A stretch of DNA of 29,192 bases, from positions 1-29,192 of the forward strand of contig JAFRJF010000287.1 in assembly GCA_017432405.1 (NCBI GenBank), written 5' to 3'. Origin of the DNA: Clostridia bacterium (GTDB lineage Bacteria > Bacillota_A > Clostridia > Christensenellales > Aristaeellaceae). How positions within the stretch are numbered: the first letter of the stretch is position 1; the number at the start of each line of letters is the position of its first letter. Of this stretch, positions 17,623 through 24,638 are shown piece after piece. The notes beneath the pieces were generated by a model. It was given only the letters and a program-made list of their open reading frames with translations. It was not told where the DNA came from and made no database searches. A program made the translations under genes and the position numbers.

Positions 17623-18603
17623 ATGCCGGCGATCATCACATTCCTGCAGAACGCCATTCGCCAGGGCATCTGCATACTCTTCGGCGCCAACGGCGAGATA
17701 CTGACCGAGAAATCCGGCAACCTGAACCTGGGCGTGCCCGGCATGATGTACATGGGCGGCATCGCCGGCCTGGCGGCGGCCTTCATGTACGAGCGGGGGA
17801 CCCAGACGCCCAACCCCTCGGTGGGCTTCCTGCTGGCGCTCATCGCGGCGCTGGTGGCCGGCGGCCTGGGCGGGCTGGTCTACAGCGTGCTGACCATCTC
17901 CCTGCGGGCCAACCAGAACGTCTCCGGCCTGGCCCTGACCACCTTCGGCGTGGGCCTGGGCAACTTCTTCGGCGGGTCGCTTTCCAAGCTGGCGGGCGGC
18001 GTGGGCCAGATCTCCACCGCGGCCACGGCCAGCGCCTTCCGGCTGACGCTGCCCGTGCTGCGGGACATCCCGGTGGTGGGCGACGTGCTGTTCAGCTACG
18101 GCCTGTTGACCTATATCGCCATCGCGGTGTCCGTCGTGATGTCCTGGTACCTGAACCGAACCCGCCAGGGCCTGTGCCTGCGGGCGGTGGGCGAGAACCC
18201 CGCCACCGCCGATGCCGCCGGCATCAACGTGTCGCTGTACAAGTACCTGGCCACCGTCATCGGCGGGGCCATCTGCGGCCTGGGCGGCCTGTACTTCGTG
18301 ATGGAGTACTCCGGCGGCACCTGGACCAACAACGGCTTCGGCGACCGGGGCTGGCTGGCCGTGGCGCTGGTGATCTTCGCCCGCTGGCGTCCGCTGAACG
18401 CCGTGTGGGGCTCGCTGCTGTTCGGCGCGCTGTACATCCTCTACCTGTACATTCCCGGCCTGGGCCGCAGCACCCAGGAGATCTTCAAGATGCTGCCCTA
18501 CGTGGTCACGATCATCGTGCTGATTCTGACCAGCCTGCGCAAGAAGAAGGAGGACCAGCCCCCCGAGAGCCTGGGGCAGCACTACTTCCGCGAGGAGCGG
18601 TAG
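17623..18603 (+). CDS. BMP-family ABC importer, permease 2 (YufQ/NupQ type)
   Basis: 326 residues, starting 3 bases after the previous stop with ggaggg in the end of that gene as ribosome-binding site. The N-terminal phrase [23 protein letters not shown] is characteristic of the second permease of this transporter group. About eight to ten hydrophobic segments follow, and the C-terminus is charged ([14 protein letters not shown]). It completes the membrane part of the importer. The substrate-binding lipoprotein (BmpA/NupN) that normally accompanies these three genes is absent from the window: the upstream gene is the giant Ig protein and the downstream gene is rubredoxin. Confidence 0.92.
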   Translation: MPAIITFLQNAIRQGICILFGANGEILTEKSGNLNLGVPGMMYMGGIAGLAAAFMYERGTQTPNPSVGFLLALIAALVAGGLGGLVYSVLTISLRANQNVSGLALTTFGVGLGNFFGGSLSKLAGGVGQISTAATASAFRLTLPVLRDIPVVGDVLFSYGLLTYIAIAVSVVMSWYLNRTRQGLCLRAVGENPATADAAGINVSLYKYLATVIGGAICGLGGLYFVMEYSGGTWTNNGFGDRGWLAVALVIFARWRPLNAVWGSLLFGALYILYLYIPGLGRSTQEIFKMLPYVVTIIVLILTSLRKKKEDQPPESLGQHYFREER

Positions 18604-18607
18604 AGCG

Positions 18608-18643
18608 TTGGTGGAGTCGACAGTTCGACTCCACCAAAATTTT
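18608..18643 (+). terminator. Terminator of the ABC importer operon
   Basis: A 13-bp perfect stem, ttggtggagtcga (18608-18620) and its complement (18625-18637), with loop cagt is followed by aa and TTTT (18640-18643). It starts 5 bases after the stop of permease 2. Confidence 0.8.
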
Positions 18644-18653
18644 CCCCAGGGTC

Positions 18654-18682
18654 TTCCCATTCCCTGTAAAATAGTGTATAAT
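18654..18682 (+). promoter_or_regulatory. Promoter of the rubredoxin gene
   Basis: TATAAT at 18677-18682 lies 17 bp downstream of ttccca (18654-18659; 4 of 6 match to TTGACA). It sits between the upstream terminator and the rubredoxin ribosome-binding site (ggaggt, 18707-18712). Confidence 0.65.
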
Positions 18683-18718
18683 ATCTTTACATCCCATCAG
18701 AATAACGGAGGTAACACC

Positions 18719-18877
18719 ATGGCAAAGTATGTTTGCGACGCTTGCGGCTGGGAATATGACGAGGAACTGGGCAGCCCCGAGAACGGCATCGCCCCCGGCA
18801 CCAAGTTTGCCGATCTGCCCGACGACTTTGAGTGCCCCCTGTGCGGCGTGGGCAAGGACATGTTCTCTGAAGCCTGA
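18719..18877 (+). CDS. Rubredoxin
   Basis: 52 residues, the standard rubredoxin length. The two iron-binding knuckles are C6-x2-C9 ([10 protein letters not shown]) and C39-x2-C42 (ECPLCGVG), holding one Fe(Cys)4 centre. Rubredoxins are small cytoplasmic one-electron carriers that in anaerobes feed oxygen- and peroxide-reducing enzymes. Start ATG at 18719 is set by ggaggt 6 bases upstream; reading further upstream runs through the preceding terminator. The gene has its own promoter, and its partner reductase is not obvious here. The downstream flavoprotein (dihydrolipoamide dehydrogenase type) is the nearest candidate electron source, which is only an inference. Confidence 0.96.
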   Translation: MAKYVCDACGWEYDEELGSPENGIAPGTKFADLPDDFECPLCGVGKDMFSEA

Positions 18878-18899
18878 TCGAAGAAACGACTGAGGCAAT

Positions 18900-18926
18900 G
18901 CAGGGGCGCCGAACCGGCGCCCCTGC
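18900..18926. terminator. GC-rich hairpin between rubredoxin and lpd
   Basis: gcaggggcgccg (18900-18911) and its exact complement (18915-18926) form a 12-bp stem with loop aac. There is no T-run on the plus side, so it may only weaken read-through or protect the short rubredoxin mRNA. Confidence 0.45.
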
Positions 18927-18962
18927 GGCATATCACCCTGGACCATCCAAGGAGGCTATCCC

Positions 18963-20339
18963 ATGAAGCATGAATTTGACGTTGCGGTGCTCGGCGGCGG
19001 GCCGGGCGGCTACGAGTGCGCGATTCGCTGCGCCCAGCTGGGCCTGAAGACGGCCCTGGTGGAGGCGCGGGAGCTGGGCGGCACCTGCCTGAACCGGGGG
19101 TGCATTCCCACCAAGGCGCTGCTGCACGGCGCGGAGCTGTACGCCTACGCGAAGTCCGGCGGCGATTTCGGGCTGATCACCGACGGGCTGACGCTGAAAT
19201 ATCCCCAGCTGGCGGCCTACAAGGACGACAAGGTCAAAAAGCTGGTCGCGGGCATCGAGGCCCTGGAGAAGGCCCACGGCGTCGAGGTCATTCGCGGCTT
19301 CGGCAGGCTGACCGGGCCCAACGCCATGGACGTCGAGGGCCGCAAAATCACCTATGACAAGCTGATCCTGGCCATGGGCAGCGCCCCGGCGAAGCCCCCG
19401 GTGCCGGGCATGGAGAAGGCCCATACCAGCGACGACGTGCTGTCGGCCACCGACCTGCCCAGCGGGGCCATCATCATCGGCGGCGGCGTGATCGGCATCG
19501 AGTTCGCCACGCTGTTTTCGTCCCTGGGCAAGAAGGTGACCGTCATCGAGATGATGCCGGACATCCTGCCGGGCTGCATCCCGGAGATCACCGCCAAGCT
19601 GAAGGCCCTGCTGAAGAAGAAGGGCGTGGAGTTCATACTGGGGGCGAAGGTGGTCGAGGTGGTGAAGGGCCGCACCGTGCGCTTCGAGAAGGACGGCGTG
19701 ACCGACGAGCGGCAGTCCGCCACGGTGATCGTCTGCGCGGGCCGCAAGCCGATGACCCGGGACTGCGGCCTGGAAACCATCGGCCTTCAGACGGACCGGC
19801 GGGGCTTCGTCGAGGTGGACGAGGGCCTGCGCACCGCCGTGAAGGACGTCTACGCCATCGGCGACATCACCGGCAAGATCCAGCTGGCCCACGTGGCCTC
19901 GGCCCAGGGCATGGTGGCCGCGGCGAACTGCGCCGGCCAGGACAGGGCCATGCGCTACGACCGGGTGCCCGCCTGCATCTACACCCTGCCGGAGATCGCC
20001 TGGGTGGGCATGACCGAGGAGGCCGCGAAGGCTGCGGGCCACGAGGTGACCGTGGGCAGCTTCAACGTGGCCGCCAACGGCCGCAGCATGGTGATCAACG
20101 AGCCCGTGGGCCTGATCCGCCTGATCGTCGACAAGGCCGACGGCAAGGTGCTGGGCTGCCAGATGATGGCGGCGCGGGCCACGGACATGATCGCCGAGAT
20201 CGCCGCCGTGCTGGAGCTGGGCGGCACCGTCGAGCAGCTGGCGAACGTCATCCATCCCCATCCCACGGTTTCGGAGATCATCAAGGAGGCCGCCCACGAC
20301 GCCGAGGGGCTGTGCGTGAACGCGATGCCGAGGAGGTAA
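18963..20339 (+). CDS. lpdA: Dihydrolipoamide dehydrogenase (E3-type flavoprotein disulfide oxidoreductase)
   Basis: 458 residues. FAD-binding VLGGGPGGYECA lies at 9-20. The redox-active disulfide is GGTCLNRGCIPTK, with C42 and C47. The NAD-binding GGGVIGIEFATLFSSLG follows in the middle, then a second FAD motif YAIGDITG. The C-terminal catalytic HPHPTVSE has the His-Glu pair that acts across the dimer. It reoxidises dihydrolipoamide with NAD+ in 2-oxoacid dehydrogenases or the glycine cleavage system, in the cytoplasm. No E1, E2, gcvH or lipoylation gene is in the window, so its complex is unknown. aaggagg (18949-18955) sets the ATG start. Its final codons contain the aggagg site of the next gene, so translation is probably coupled. 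Confidence 0.93.
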   Translation: MKHEFDVAVLGGGPGGYECAIRCAQLGLKTALVEARELGGTCLNRGCIPTKALLHGAELYAYAKSGGDFGLITDGLTLKYPQLAAYKDDKVKKLVAGIEALEKAHGVEVIRGFGRLTGPNAMDVEGRKITYDKLILAMGSAPAKPPVPGMEKAHTSDDVLSATDLPSGAIIIGGGVIGIEFATLFSSLGKKVTVIEMMPDILPGCIPEITAKLKALLKKKGVEFILGAKVVEVVKGRTVRFEKDGVTDERQSATVIVCAGRKPMTRDCGLETIGLQTDRRGFVEVDEGLRTAVKDVYAIGDITGKIQLAHVASAQGMVAAANCAGQDRAMRYDRVPACIYTLPEIAWVGMTEEAAKAAGHEVTVGSFNVAANGRSMVINEPVGLIRLIVDKADGKVLGCQMMAARATDMIAEIAAVLELGGTVEQLANVIHPHPTVSEIIKEAAHDAEGLCVNAMPRR

Positions 20340-20341
20340 TC

Positions 20342-21211
20342 ATGCTTCTGAACGAGGGTTGCGTGGCCTGCCTGCTGCGCAGGAAGCTGGACAATTATCC
20401 GGCGGGGGCCGAACCCGGGGCGGTTTCGGAATACCGGCGGCGGGTGAGGGCGGTCATCGAGAACGGGCGGGGGTTCAGCTCGCCGGAGGTGAACGCCGAC
20501 ATCAGCGCCATCTACCGGGAAATCTTCGGCCCGGAGCGGGATTATACCGACGTCAAGCGCCGCTTCAATGCCCTGATGCTGGCGCTGGAGCCGTCGATCC
20601 AGGCGGACGTGGACGCCGCGCCGGACCCGCTTATGCGGGCGGTGCAGTACGCCATGGTGGGCAATTACATCGACTTCGCGGCCCTGGGGGACATCGACGA
20701 GGGCGAGCTGCGCCGAAGGCTTGGCGCGGTGGACGCCATGGCGGTGGACCCGGCGGCGCTGGAGGCGCTGCGCGGCGCGGCGGTGTCCGCGAGGCGGCTT
20801 GCGCTGTTCACCGACAACTGCGGCGAGATCGTCGCCGACAAGGTGCTGCTGCGGACACTGCGGCGGCTGAACCCGGCGCTGGACGTCGCCGTGATCGTGC
20901 GGGGCGCGCCCGTGGTGAACGACGCCACCGTGGAGGACGCCGAACAGGTGGGCATGGGCGCGGTGGCCCACAGGGTGCTGGGCAGCGGCTGCGACCTGCC
21001 CGGCGCGGTGCTGACGCGCATCTCCGCCGAGGCTTTGGCCGAGGTGGACGCCGCCGACCTGATCGTCTCCAAGGGCCAGGCCAACTACGAGGGCCTTTCC
21101 GGCTGCGGGCGGAACATCTTCTATATATTTATGTGCAAGTGCGAGCTGTTCATCAATCGATTCAACGTGCCCCGGTTCAGCGGGGTGCTGACGAAGGAGG
21201 GCAAATACTGA
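20342..21211 (+). CDS. DUF89/ARMT1-like damage-control phosphatase family protein
   Basis: 289 residues. The N-terminus has the C7-x2-C10 pair (GCVACLLRRK) of this family. The active-site region shows FTDNCGEIVADK (D158, N159), RGAPVVNDATVEDA (N193, D194) and SKGQANYEGL (K244 onward), the metal- and phosphate-binding phrases of DUF89 (ARMT1-like) proteins. Members studied are metal-dependent phosphatases that act on damaged or side-product sugar phosphates and related metabolites in the cytoplasm; the substrate here cannot be read. Start ATG at 20342, 2 bases after the lpd stop, with its aggagg site overlapping that stop. The last codons and TGA lie inside the 37-bp palindrome at 21203-21239. 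Confidence 0.85.
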   Translation: MLLNEGCVACLLRRKLDNYPAGAEPGAVSEYRRRVRAVIENGRGFSSPEVNADISAIYREIFGPERDYTDVKRRFNALMLALEPSIQADVDAAPDPLMRAVQYAMVGNYIDFAALGDIDEGELRRRLGAVDAMAVDPAALEALRGAAVSARRLALFTDNCGEIVADKVLLRTLRRLNPALDVAVIVRGAPVVNDATVEDAEQVGMGAVAHRVLGSGCDLPGAVLTRISAEALAEVDAADLIVSKGQANYEGLSGCGRNIFYIFMCKCELFINRFNVPRFSGVLTKEGKY

Positions 21212-21239
21212 TTTTTCGATAGGCGATAAATCAGAATTT
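21203..21239. repeat. 37-bp palindromic repeat, copy 1 (overlaps the DUF89 gene end)
   Basis: Left arm aaatactgatttttcga (21203-21219), spacer tag, right arm gcgataaatcagaattt (21223-21239). It has the same 17-3-17 layout as the copy at 24153-24189, and the right arms differ by one base. The left arm supplies the final GGC AAA TAC TGA region of the DUF89 gene, so the repeat may have altered or donated its stop. Confidence 0.6.
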
Positions 21240-21267
21240 GCCATCCAACACAAAAGGAGAGAGCCAC

Positions 21268-21783
21268 ATGACCGAACTCAGAGACAAGCGCGGCATGACC
21301 GAGGCGGAGGCCATCGCGGCCTACCGCAAAAAGAACTATCCCAAGCCGGCACTGACGGCGGATATCTGCATATTTGCCCGGGCGGGGGCGGGGTGGAAGC
21401 TGCTGCTGATCCGCCGGGGCGGGCACCCGTACCTGGGGTGCTGGGCGCTGCCGGGGGGCTTTGCGGACGAGGGGGAGACCATCGAGACCACCGCCGCCCG
21501 GGAGCTTCAGGAGGAGACCGGGCTCACCGGCCTGGCGCTCAGGCTGGTGGGCGTCTACAGCGCGCCGGGGCGCGACCCGAGGGGCTGGACCGTGTCCGCG
21601 GCCTATGGCACCCGGGTGGAGGCCGAGCTGGACGCCGTGGCCGACGACGACGCGGCGGAGGCCGGCTGGTTCGACGTGCGGCTGGCGGCGGGCAAACCCG
21701 CTACGGTGGCGCTGCCCGAGGGCGGAAGATTGGCCTTCGACCACGCCAAGATCATCGCCGACGCGGCGGCGCTGCTGCTGTAA
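21268..21783 (+). CDS. NUDIX hydrolase
   Basis: 171 residues. The NUDIX box G-x5-E-x7-REUxEExGU is complete at residues 64-86 (GFADEGE...RELQEETGL), giving the metal-binding glutamates. The fold before it (ADICIFARAGAGWKLLLIRRGGHPYLGCWALPGG) and the later YSAPGRDPRGWTVSAAY resemble the ADP-ribose/NrtR-like subgroup, so an ADP-sugar or NAD-related nucleotide is the likely substrate; this is inferred. ATG 21268 is preferred over the in-frame ATG at 21238 because aaaggagag lies 7-14 bases upstream of it. No DNA-binding winged helix follows the catalytic domain, so it is an enzyme rather than an NrtR repressor. Confidence 0.92.
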   Translation: MTELRDKRGMTEAEAIAAYRKKNYPKPALTADICIFARAGAGWKLLLIRRGGHPYLGCWALPGGFADEGETIETTAARELQEETGLTGLALRLVGVYSAPGRDPRGWTVSAAYGTRVEAELDAVADDDAAEAGWFDVRLAAGKPATVALPEGGRLAFDHAKIIADAAALLL

Positions 21784-21818
21784 AACGCAAAGGAATCATC
21801 ACAGGGAGGGCAAGATCC

Positions 21819-22832
21819 ATGGCGGACATCGCAAATGTGTACCGGGCTGACGAAGGGCGCTATGAAGCCATGTGCTATAACCGGGTGGGCCGGAGCGGCC
21901 TGAGGTTCCCGGCGGTCTCGCTGGGCTTCTGGCACAACTTCGGCTCAGGCGGCGACTTTGACAACATGAGGGCCATGTGCCGCACGGCCTTCGACCACGG
22001 CATCACCCAGTTCGACCTGGCCAACAACTACGGCCCCGTCCCCGGCAGCGCCGAGATCAACGCGGGCCGCATCCTCCGGGAGGACTTCAGGCCCTACCGG
22101 GACGAGCTGGTGATCGCGACGAAGGCGGGCTACGACATGTGGGACGGCCCCTACGGCAACTGGGGCAGCCGGAAGTACCTGGTGGCCAGCTGCGACCAGA
22201 GCCTGAAGCGGCTGGGGCTGGACTATGTGGACGTGTTCTACCACCACCGCATGGACCCCGACACCCCGCTGGAGGAGACCATGGAGGCGCTGGACTTCAT
22301 CGTCAAGAGCGGCCGGGCGCTGTACGCGGCCATCTCCAACTACGACCGGGAGCAGACCGCCCGGGCGGTGGCGATCATGAAGGAATTGCACTGCCCGCTG
22401 ATCGTGAACCAGCGGCGCTATTCCATATTCGACCGCACCATCGAGCAGGACGGCGTGAAGGCCTGGTGCCGGGAGAACGGCATGGGCATCATCGCCTTCA
22501 GCCCGCTGGCCCAGGGCCTGCTGACGGACCGCTACCTGAACGGCATCCCCGCGGACAGCCGCATCGGCCGGGACGGGCGCTTCCTGAAGGCCGACAGCCT
22601 GACCGAGGCGCGGCTTGGCCAGATCCGCGCCCTGAACGCCATCGCCGCCGAGCGGGGTCAGACCCTGGCCGAGATGGCCCTGGCCTGGATACTGAAGGAC
22701 GGCGACGTCTGCTCGGTGCTGATCGGCGCGTCCAGGCCGGCGCAGATCCTGGACAACGTGAAGGCGGCGCAGAATTGCAGCTTCACGGCCGAGGAACTCA
22801 GGAAGATCGACGAAATCTGCGGGGTGGAATAA
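21819..22832 (+). CDS. Aldo/keto reductase, YghZ/Gpr-like (L-glyceraldehyde 3-phosphate reductase type)
   Basis: 337 residues with the family's NADPH-dependent TIM-barrel features. The catalytic tetrad is visible: D66 and Y71 in FDLANNYG, K102 in ATKAGY and H143 in YHHRMD. The cofactor-binding C-terminal part has SPLAQGLLTDRYLNG and VLIGASRPAQILDN. Overall wording (AMCYNRVGRSGLRFPAVSLGFWHNFG, NNYGPVPGSAE) matches the YghZ/Gpr group, which reduces L-glyceraldehyde 3-phosphate and methylglyoxal. The ATG at 21819 is preceded by gggaggg. The next gene upstream is the NUDIX hydrolase, 35 bases away, so the two may share a transcript. The transcript ends at a perfect palindrome just downstream. Confidence 0.9.
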   Translation: MADIANVYRADEGRYEAMCYNRVGRSGLRFPAVSLGFWHNFGSGGDFDNMRAMCRTAFDHGITQFDLANNYGPVPGSAEINAGRILREDFRPYRDELVIATKAGYDMWDGPYGNWGSRKYLVASCDQSLKRLGLDYVDVFYHHRMDPDTPLEETMEALDFIVKSGRALYAAISNYDREQTARAVAIMKELHCPLIVNQRRYSIFDRTIEQDGVKAWCRENGMGIIAFSPLAQGLLTDRYLNGIPADSRIGRDGRFLKADSLTEARLGQIRALNAIAAERGQTLAEMALAWILKDGDVCSVLIGASRPAQILDNVKAAQNCSFTAEELRKIDEICGVE

Positions 22833-22838
22833 AACAGG

Positions 22839-22874
22839 ACGGCCGGCGCAAAAATGCATTTTTGCGCCGGCCGT
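22839..22874. terminator. 36-bp perfect palindrome, probable bidirectional terminator
   Basis: Every base from 22839 to 22874 pairs around the centre at 22856/22857 (acggccggcgcaaaaa and its complement around tgca). It stands between the convergent aldo/keto reductase and the minus-strand membrane gene, 7 and 10 bases from their stop codons. The A/T runs are inside the stem rather than after it, which is atypical, but position and symmetry fit a two-way terminator. Confidence 0.7.
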
Positions 22875-22883
22875 TCATATAGG

Positions 22884-23378
22884 TTACTTTCCCGTCGCCT
22901 TGCGTATGGCGCCCAGCAGATGGGCCCGCATGGCGTCGTCGGGCTGGATCACGGCGATGTTCAGGCTGTCGCTGTCCCGGTAGACCAGGGCCAGCGGCTC
23001 GAATGTGCACTGGGGGCGCGTGGCGTTCAGCACCTTCGCCTGGGGGTAGCGCTGCTTCATGGCCTCGGGCGCGCCCCAGGCCTCCACCCGGTTGAGCCAG
23101 ATGTCGGCGGCGAAGCGCTCCCGCTTGCCGTAGGCGCGGCAGATGCGCAGCACGTCGTTGGTGGCGGTGTAGACGAAGCTCAGGCCGTACCAGTTCAGCA
23201 GGAACCAGGCGATGGCGCAGCCGTAGGCGATGAACAGCGCCGAGGACAGCGCGCCGATGCGCTTTTGCATCAGCGTGAAGAACGCCGAGCCGGCGAACAC
23301 GGCCAGCGCGATCAGCAGGATCAGCCCCACCCCCTGCAGGGCGGTGGGCTGTCGGTTACGTACGCTCTGCTTAAGCAT
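22884..23378 (-). CDS. Two-pass membrane protein of unknown function, possibly with a PH-like domain
   Basis: 164 residues. Two hydrophobic helices, about 17-37 (VGLILLIALAVFAGSAFF) and 44-65 (LSSALFIAYGCAIAWFLLNW), are followed by a soluble part. That part (FVYTATNDVLRICRAYGKRERFAADIWLNRVEAW) resembles, by eye only, the strand pattern of bacterial PH-like domains in YdbS/YdbT-type proteins. The start ATG overlaps the end of the upstream gene by 8 bases and has a good ggagg site within it, so the two are co-translated. The gene ends at the palindrome shared with the aldo/keto reductase. I do not recognise a named family. Confidence 0.8.
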   Translation of the reverse strand: MLKQSVRNRQPTALQGVGLILLIALAVFAGSAFFTLMQKRIGALSSALFIAYGCAIAWFLLNWYGLSFVYTATNDVLRICRAYGKRERFAADIWLNRVEAWGAPEAMKQRYPQAKVLNATRPQCTFEPLALVYRDSDSLNIAVIQPDDAMRAHLLGAIRKATGK

Positions 23379-24033
23379 GGCTTGCCTCCGTCAGGTCGCC
23401 GACCAGGTATTCCAGGGCCTTCATGGCGGTGGCCTCGTTGCCGCCGCTGCCGGTGACGCACAGGAACGCCCCCCGGTTGTCGAAGGCGCCCATCTGCGCC
23501 AGCGCGTCCAGGCTGTCCAGCCGCAGCCCCGCGGTCCAGGTGCGCCGCGGGCCGCCCTCCTCCTCCTCGGTGGTGACCACGTAGGGCTCCAGGCTGTACG
23601 CGCCCATCCAGCCCGCCGCCAGGGCGTCGTCCAGCGGCGTCAGCGCGGCGGTGGACACCAGCGCCTCCATGGCCTCCGCGCTGGCCAGGAAGGCGTCGCA
23701 CTCACCCACGGTCAGCCGGGTGATCAGCAGCATGTTGCTGGTATACACCTGGTCGTTGTACAGCATGCTCTCAAAGGCCACCTGTTGGATGCTCGGGTCG
23801 TCCTCCTGCACCCGCGCAAGTATGCCCGGGGCAAGGGCCTCCAGGGGCTCGGGGTTGGAATACCCCGCCGCAAGGTAGATGTTCACGCTGGCCGTGTTGG
23901 GAATCCGGGGCCGGGTCATGGTCCAAAGCAGCTCCGCCCCCAGCAGGCCAAGCGCGATGCCCAGCAGGTAGAGCCATATGTATTTGCGCAAATGCTCGCG
24001 CAGCGCGCGCCAGCTGAATCTTGTGTCCGGCAT
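23371..24033 (-). CDS. Single-pass membrane-anchored protein of unknown function
   Basis: 220 residues starting at the ATG at 24031-24033 (MPDTRFSWRALREHLRKY), with ggagg 5 bases upstream. A TTG 15 bases further upstream is in frame but would overlap that site. A basic N-terminus precedes one transmembrane helix (about 19-38, IWLYLLGIALGLLGAELLW). The remaining 180 residues would be outside, with an acidic TEEEEGG loop. A Wzz-like or other N-anchored outer domain is conceivable from the topology, but no motif proves it. It is the first gene of a two-gene operon with the two-pass membrane protein and is driven by a minus-strand TATAAT at 24063-24068. Confidence 0.8.
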   Translation of the reverse strand: MPDTRFSWRALREHLRKYIWLYLLGIALGLLGAELLWTMTRPRIPNTASVNIYLAAGYSNPEPLEALAPGILARVQEDDPSIQQVAFESMLYNDQVYTSNMLLITRLTVGECDAFLASAEAMEALVSTAALTPLDDALAAGWMGAYSLEPYVVTTEEEEGGPRRTWTAGLRLDSLDALAQMGAFDNRGAFLCVTGSGGNEATAMKALEYLVGDLTEASHA

Positions 24034-24062
24034 GCCTGCCTCCGTCAATCGTGATATACCTT

Positions 24063-24068
24063 ATTATA
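24063..24068 (-). promoter_or_regulatory. -10 element of the two-gene membrane protein operon
   Basis: On the minus strand the sequence reads TATAAT, 30 bases before the chosen ATG. No convincing -35 is seen upstream, so only the -10 is claimed. Confidence 0.5.
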
Positions 24069-24119
24069 AATCAGAATGGGCGGGGACGCAAGGGAAATCT
24101 GGAGGAAGACCCACGGCGA

Positions 24120-24239
24120 ACGCATGAATTGTCAGACGGATCAGTCACATTCAAATTCTGGTTTGTCGCCCCGCGACAAATCAGAATTTACCGCACTGCA
24201 TCTTCGGAATATGTGTGACAGGCTCAAGCATTCATGCGT
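24120..24239. repeat. 120-bp nested inverted-repeat element containing palindrome copy 2
   Basis: The core, 24153-24189, is the 37-bp palindrome: left arm aaattctggtttgtcgc, spacer ccc, right arm gcgacaaatcagaattt, 17 bp with a single G.T pair. Outer arms acgcatgaat (24120-24129) and attcatgcgt (24230-24239) match exactly, and an imperfect intermediate pair is gtcacattc (24144-24152) with gaatatgtgtgac (24207-24219). It occupies the gap between the minus-strand membrane operon and the MATE remnant and contains no gene. It could be a small non-autonomous mobile element or a structured transcript. Confidence 0.55.
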
Positions 24240-24266
24240 GAGCCCTGACCTTAATCCGTGTTTCCC

Positions 24267-24295
24267 TTGCAAAGCGCCCGCAGTCGTGATATAAT
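24267..24295 (+). promoter_or_regulatory. Promoter of the MATE remnant
   Basis: ttgcaa (24267-24272), 17-bp spacer, TATAAT (24290-24295). It lies 40 bases before the ATG at 24335. Confidence 0.6.
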
Positions 24296-24334
24296 TTCTA
24301 CTGGCCAAAATTACTCTGCAAGGGGTCCTTTGTT

Positions 24335-24638
24335 ATGCACATTAAAATTGCGGATACGATCATCAACGCAGAAAAAAAAGGCGCCGGACTTATTGAAGCT
24401 GACCATCCCGATCCTGATCGAAGCCATACTGCATATGATGCTGGGCTTCGTGGATGTGTTCATGCTCAGCCGGTACAACGACCTGGCAGCCTCCGGCGTC
24501 AACGCCGCCAATCAGGTGATCACCGTGCTGATTGCGCTCATTTTCCGGGTTCCCATCATCTCCTGCTTTACCTCCAACCCGGAGGTGATCCGCTACACCG
24601 AGCTTCTGTTCGTCATCATGTCTTGTCCCGGTTGTTGA
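24335..24638 (+). pseudogene. MATE-family efflux transporter remnant (frameshift, internal deletion, 3' truncation)
   Basis: The ATG at 24335 opens MHIKIADTIINAEKK. A run of eight A (24372-24379) then leaves the frame one base out; removing one A joins it to KAPDLLKLTIPILIEAILHM and GFVDVFMLSRYNDLAASG, the first two helices of a MATE (multi-antimicrobial extrusion) transporter. After NQVITVLIALIF the sequence jumps to FRVPIISCFTSNPEVIRYTELLFVIMS, which in intact proteins of about 450 residues lies at least some 45 residues further on. The remainder is missing: the frame ends at 24638 inside the convergent ASCH gene end. The promoter and ribosome-binding site are still present. The clean loss at about 24620 suggests a recombination or insertion junction. 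Confidence 0.75.

Noticed and set aside
24067..24077. Third copy of the ataaatcagaat repeat
   Set aside because: Only one half matches, and it overlaps the minus-strand -10 TATAAT, so similarity may be accidental.
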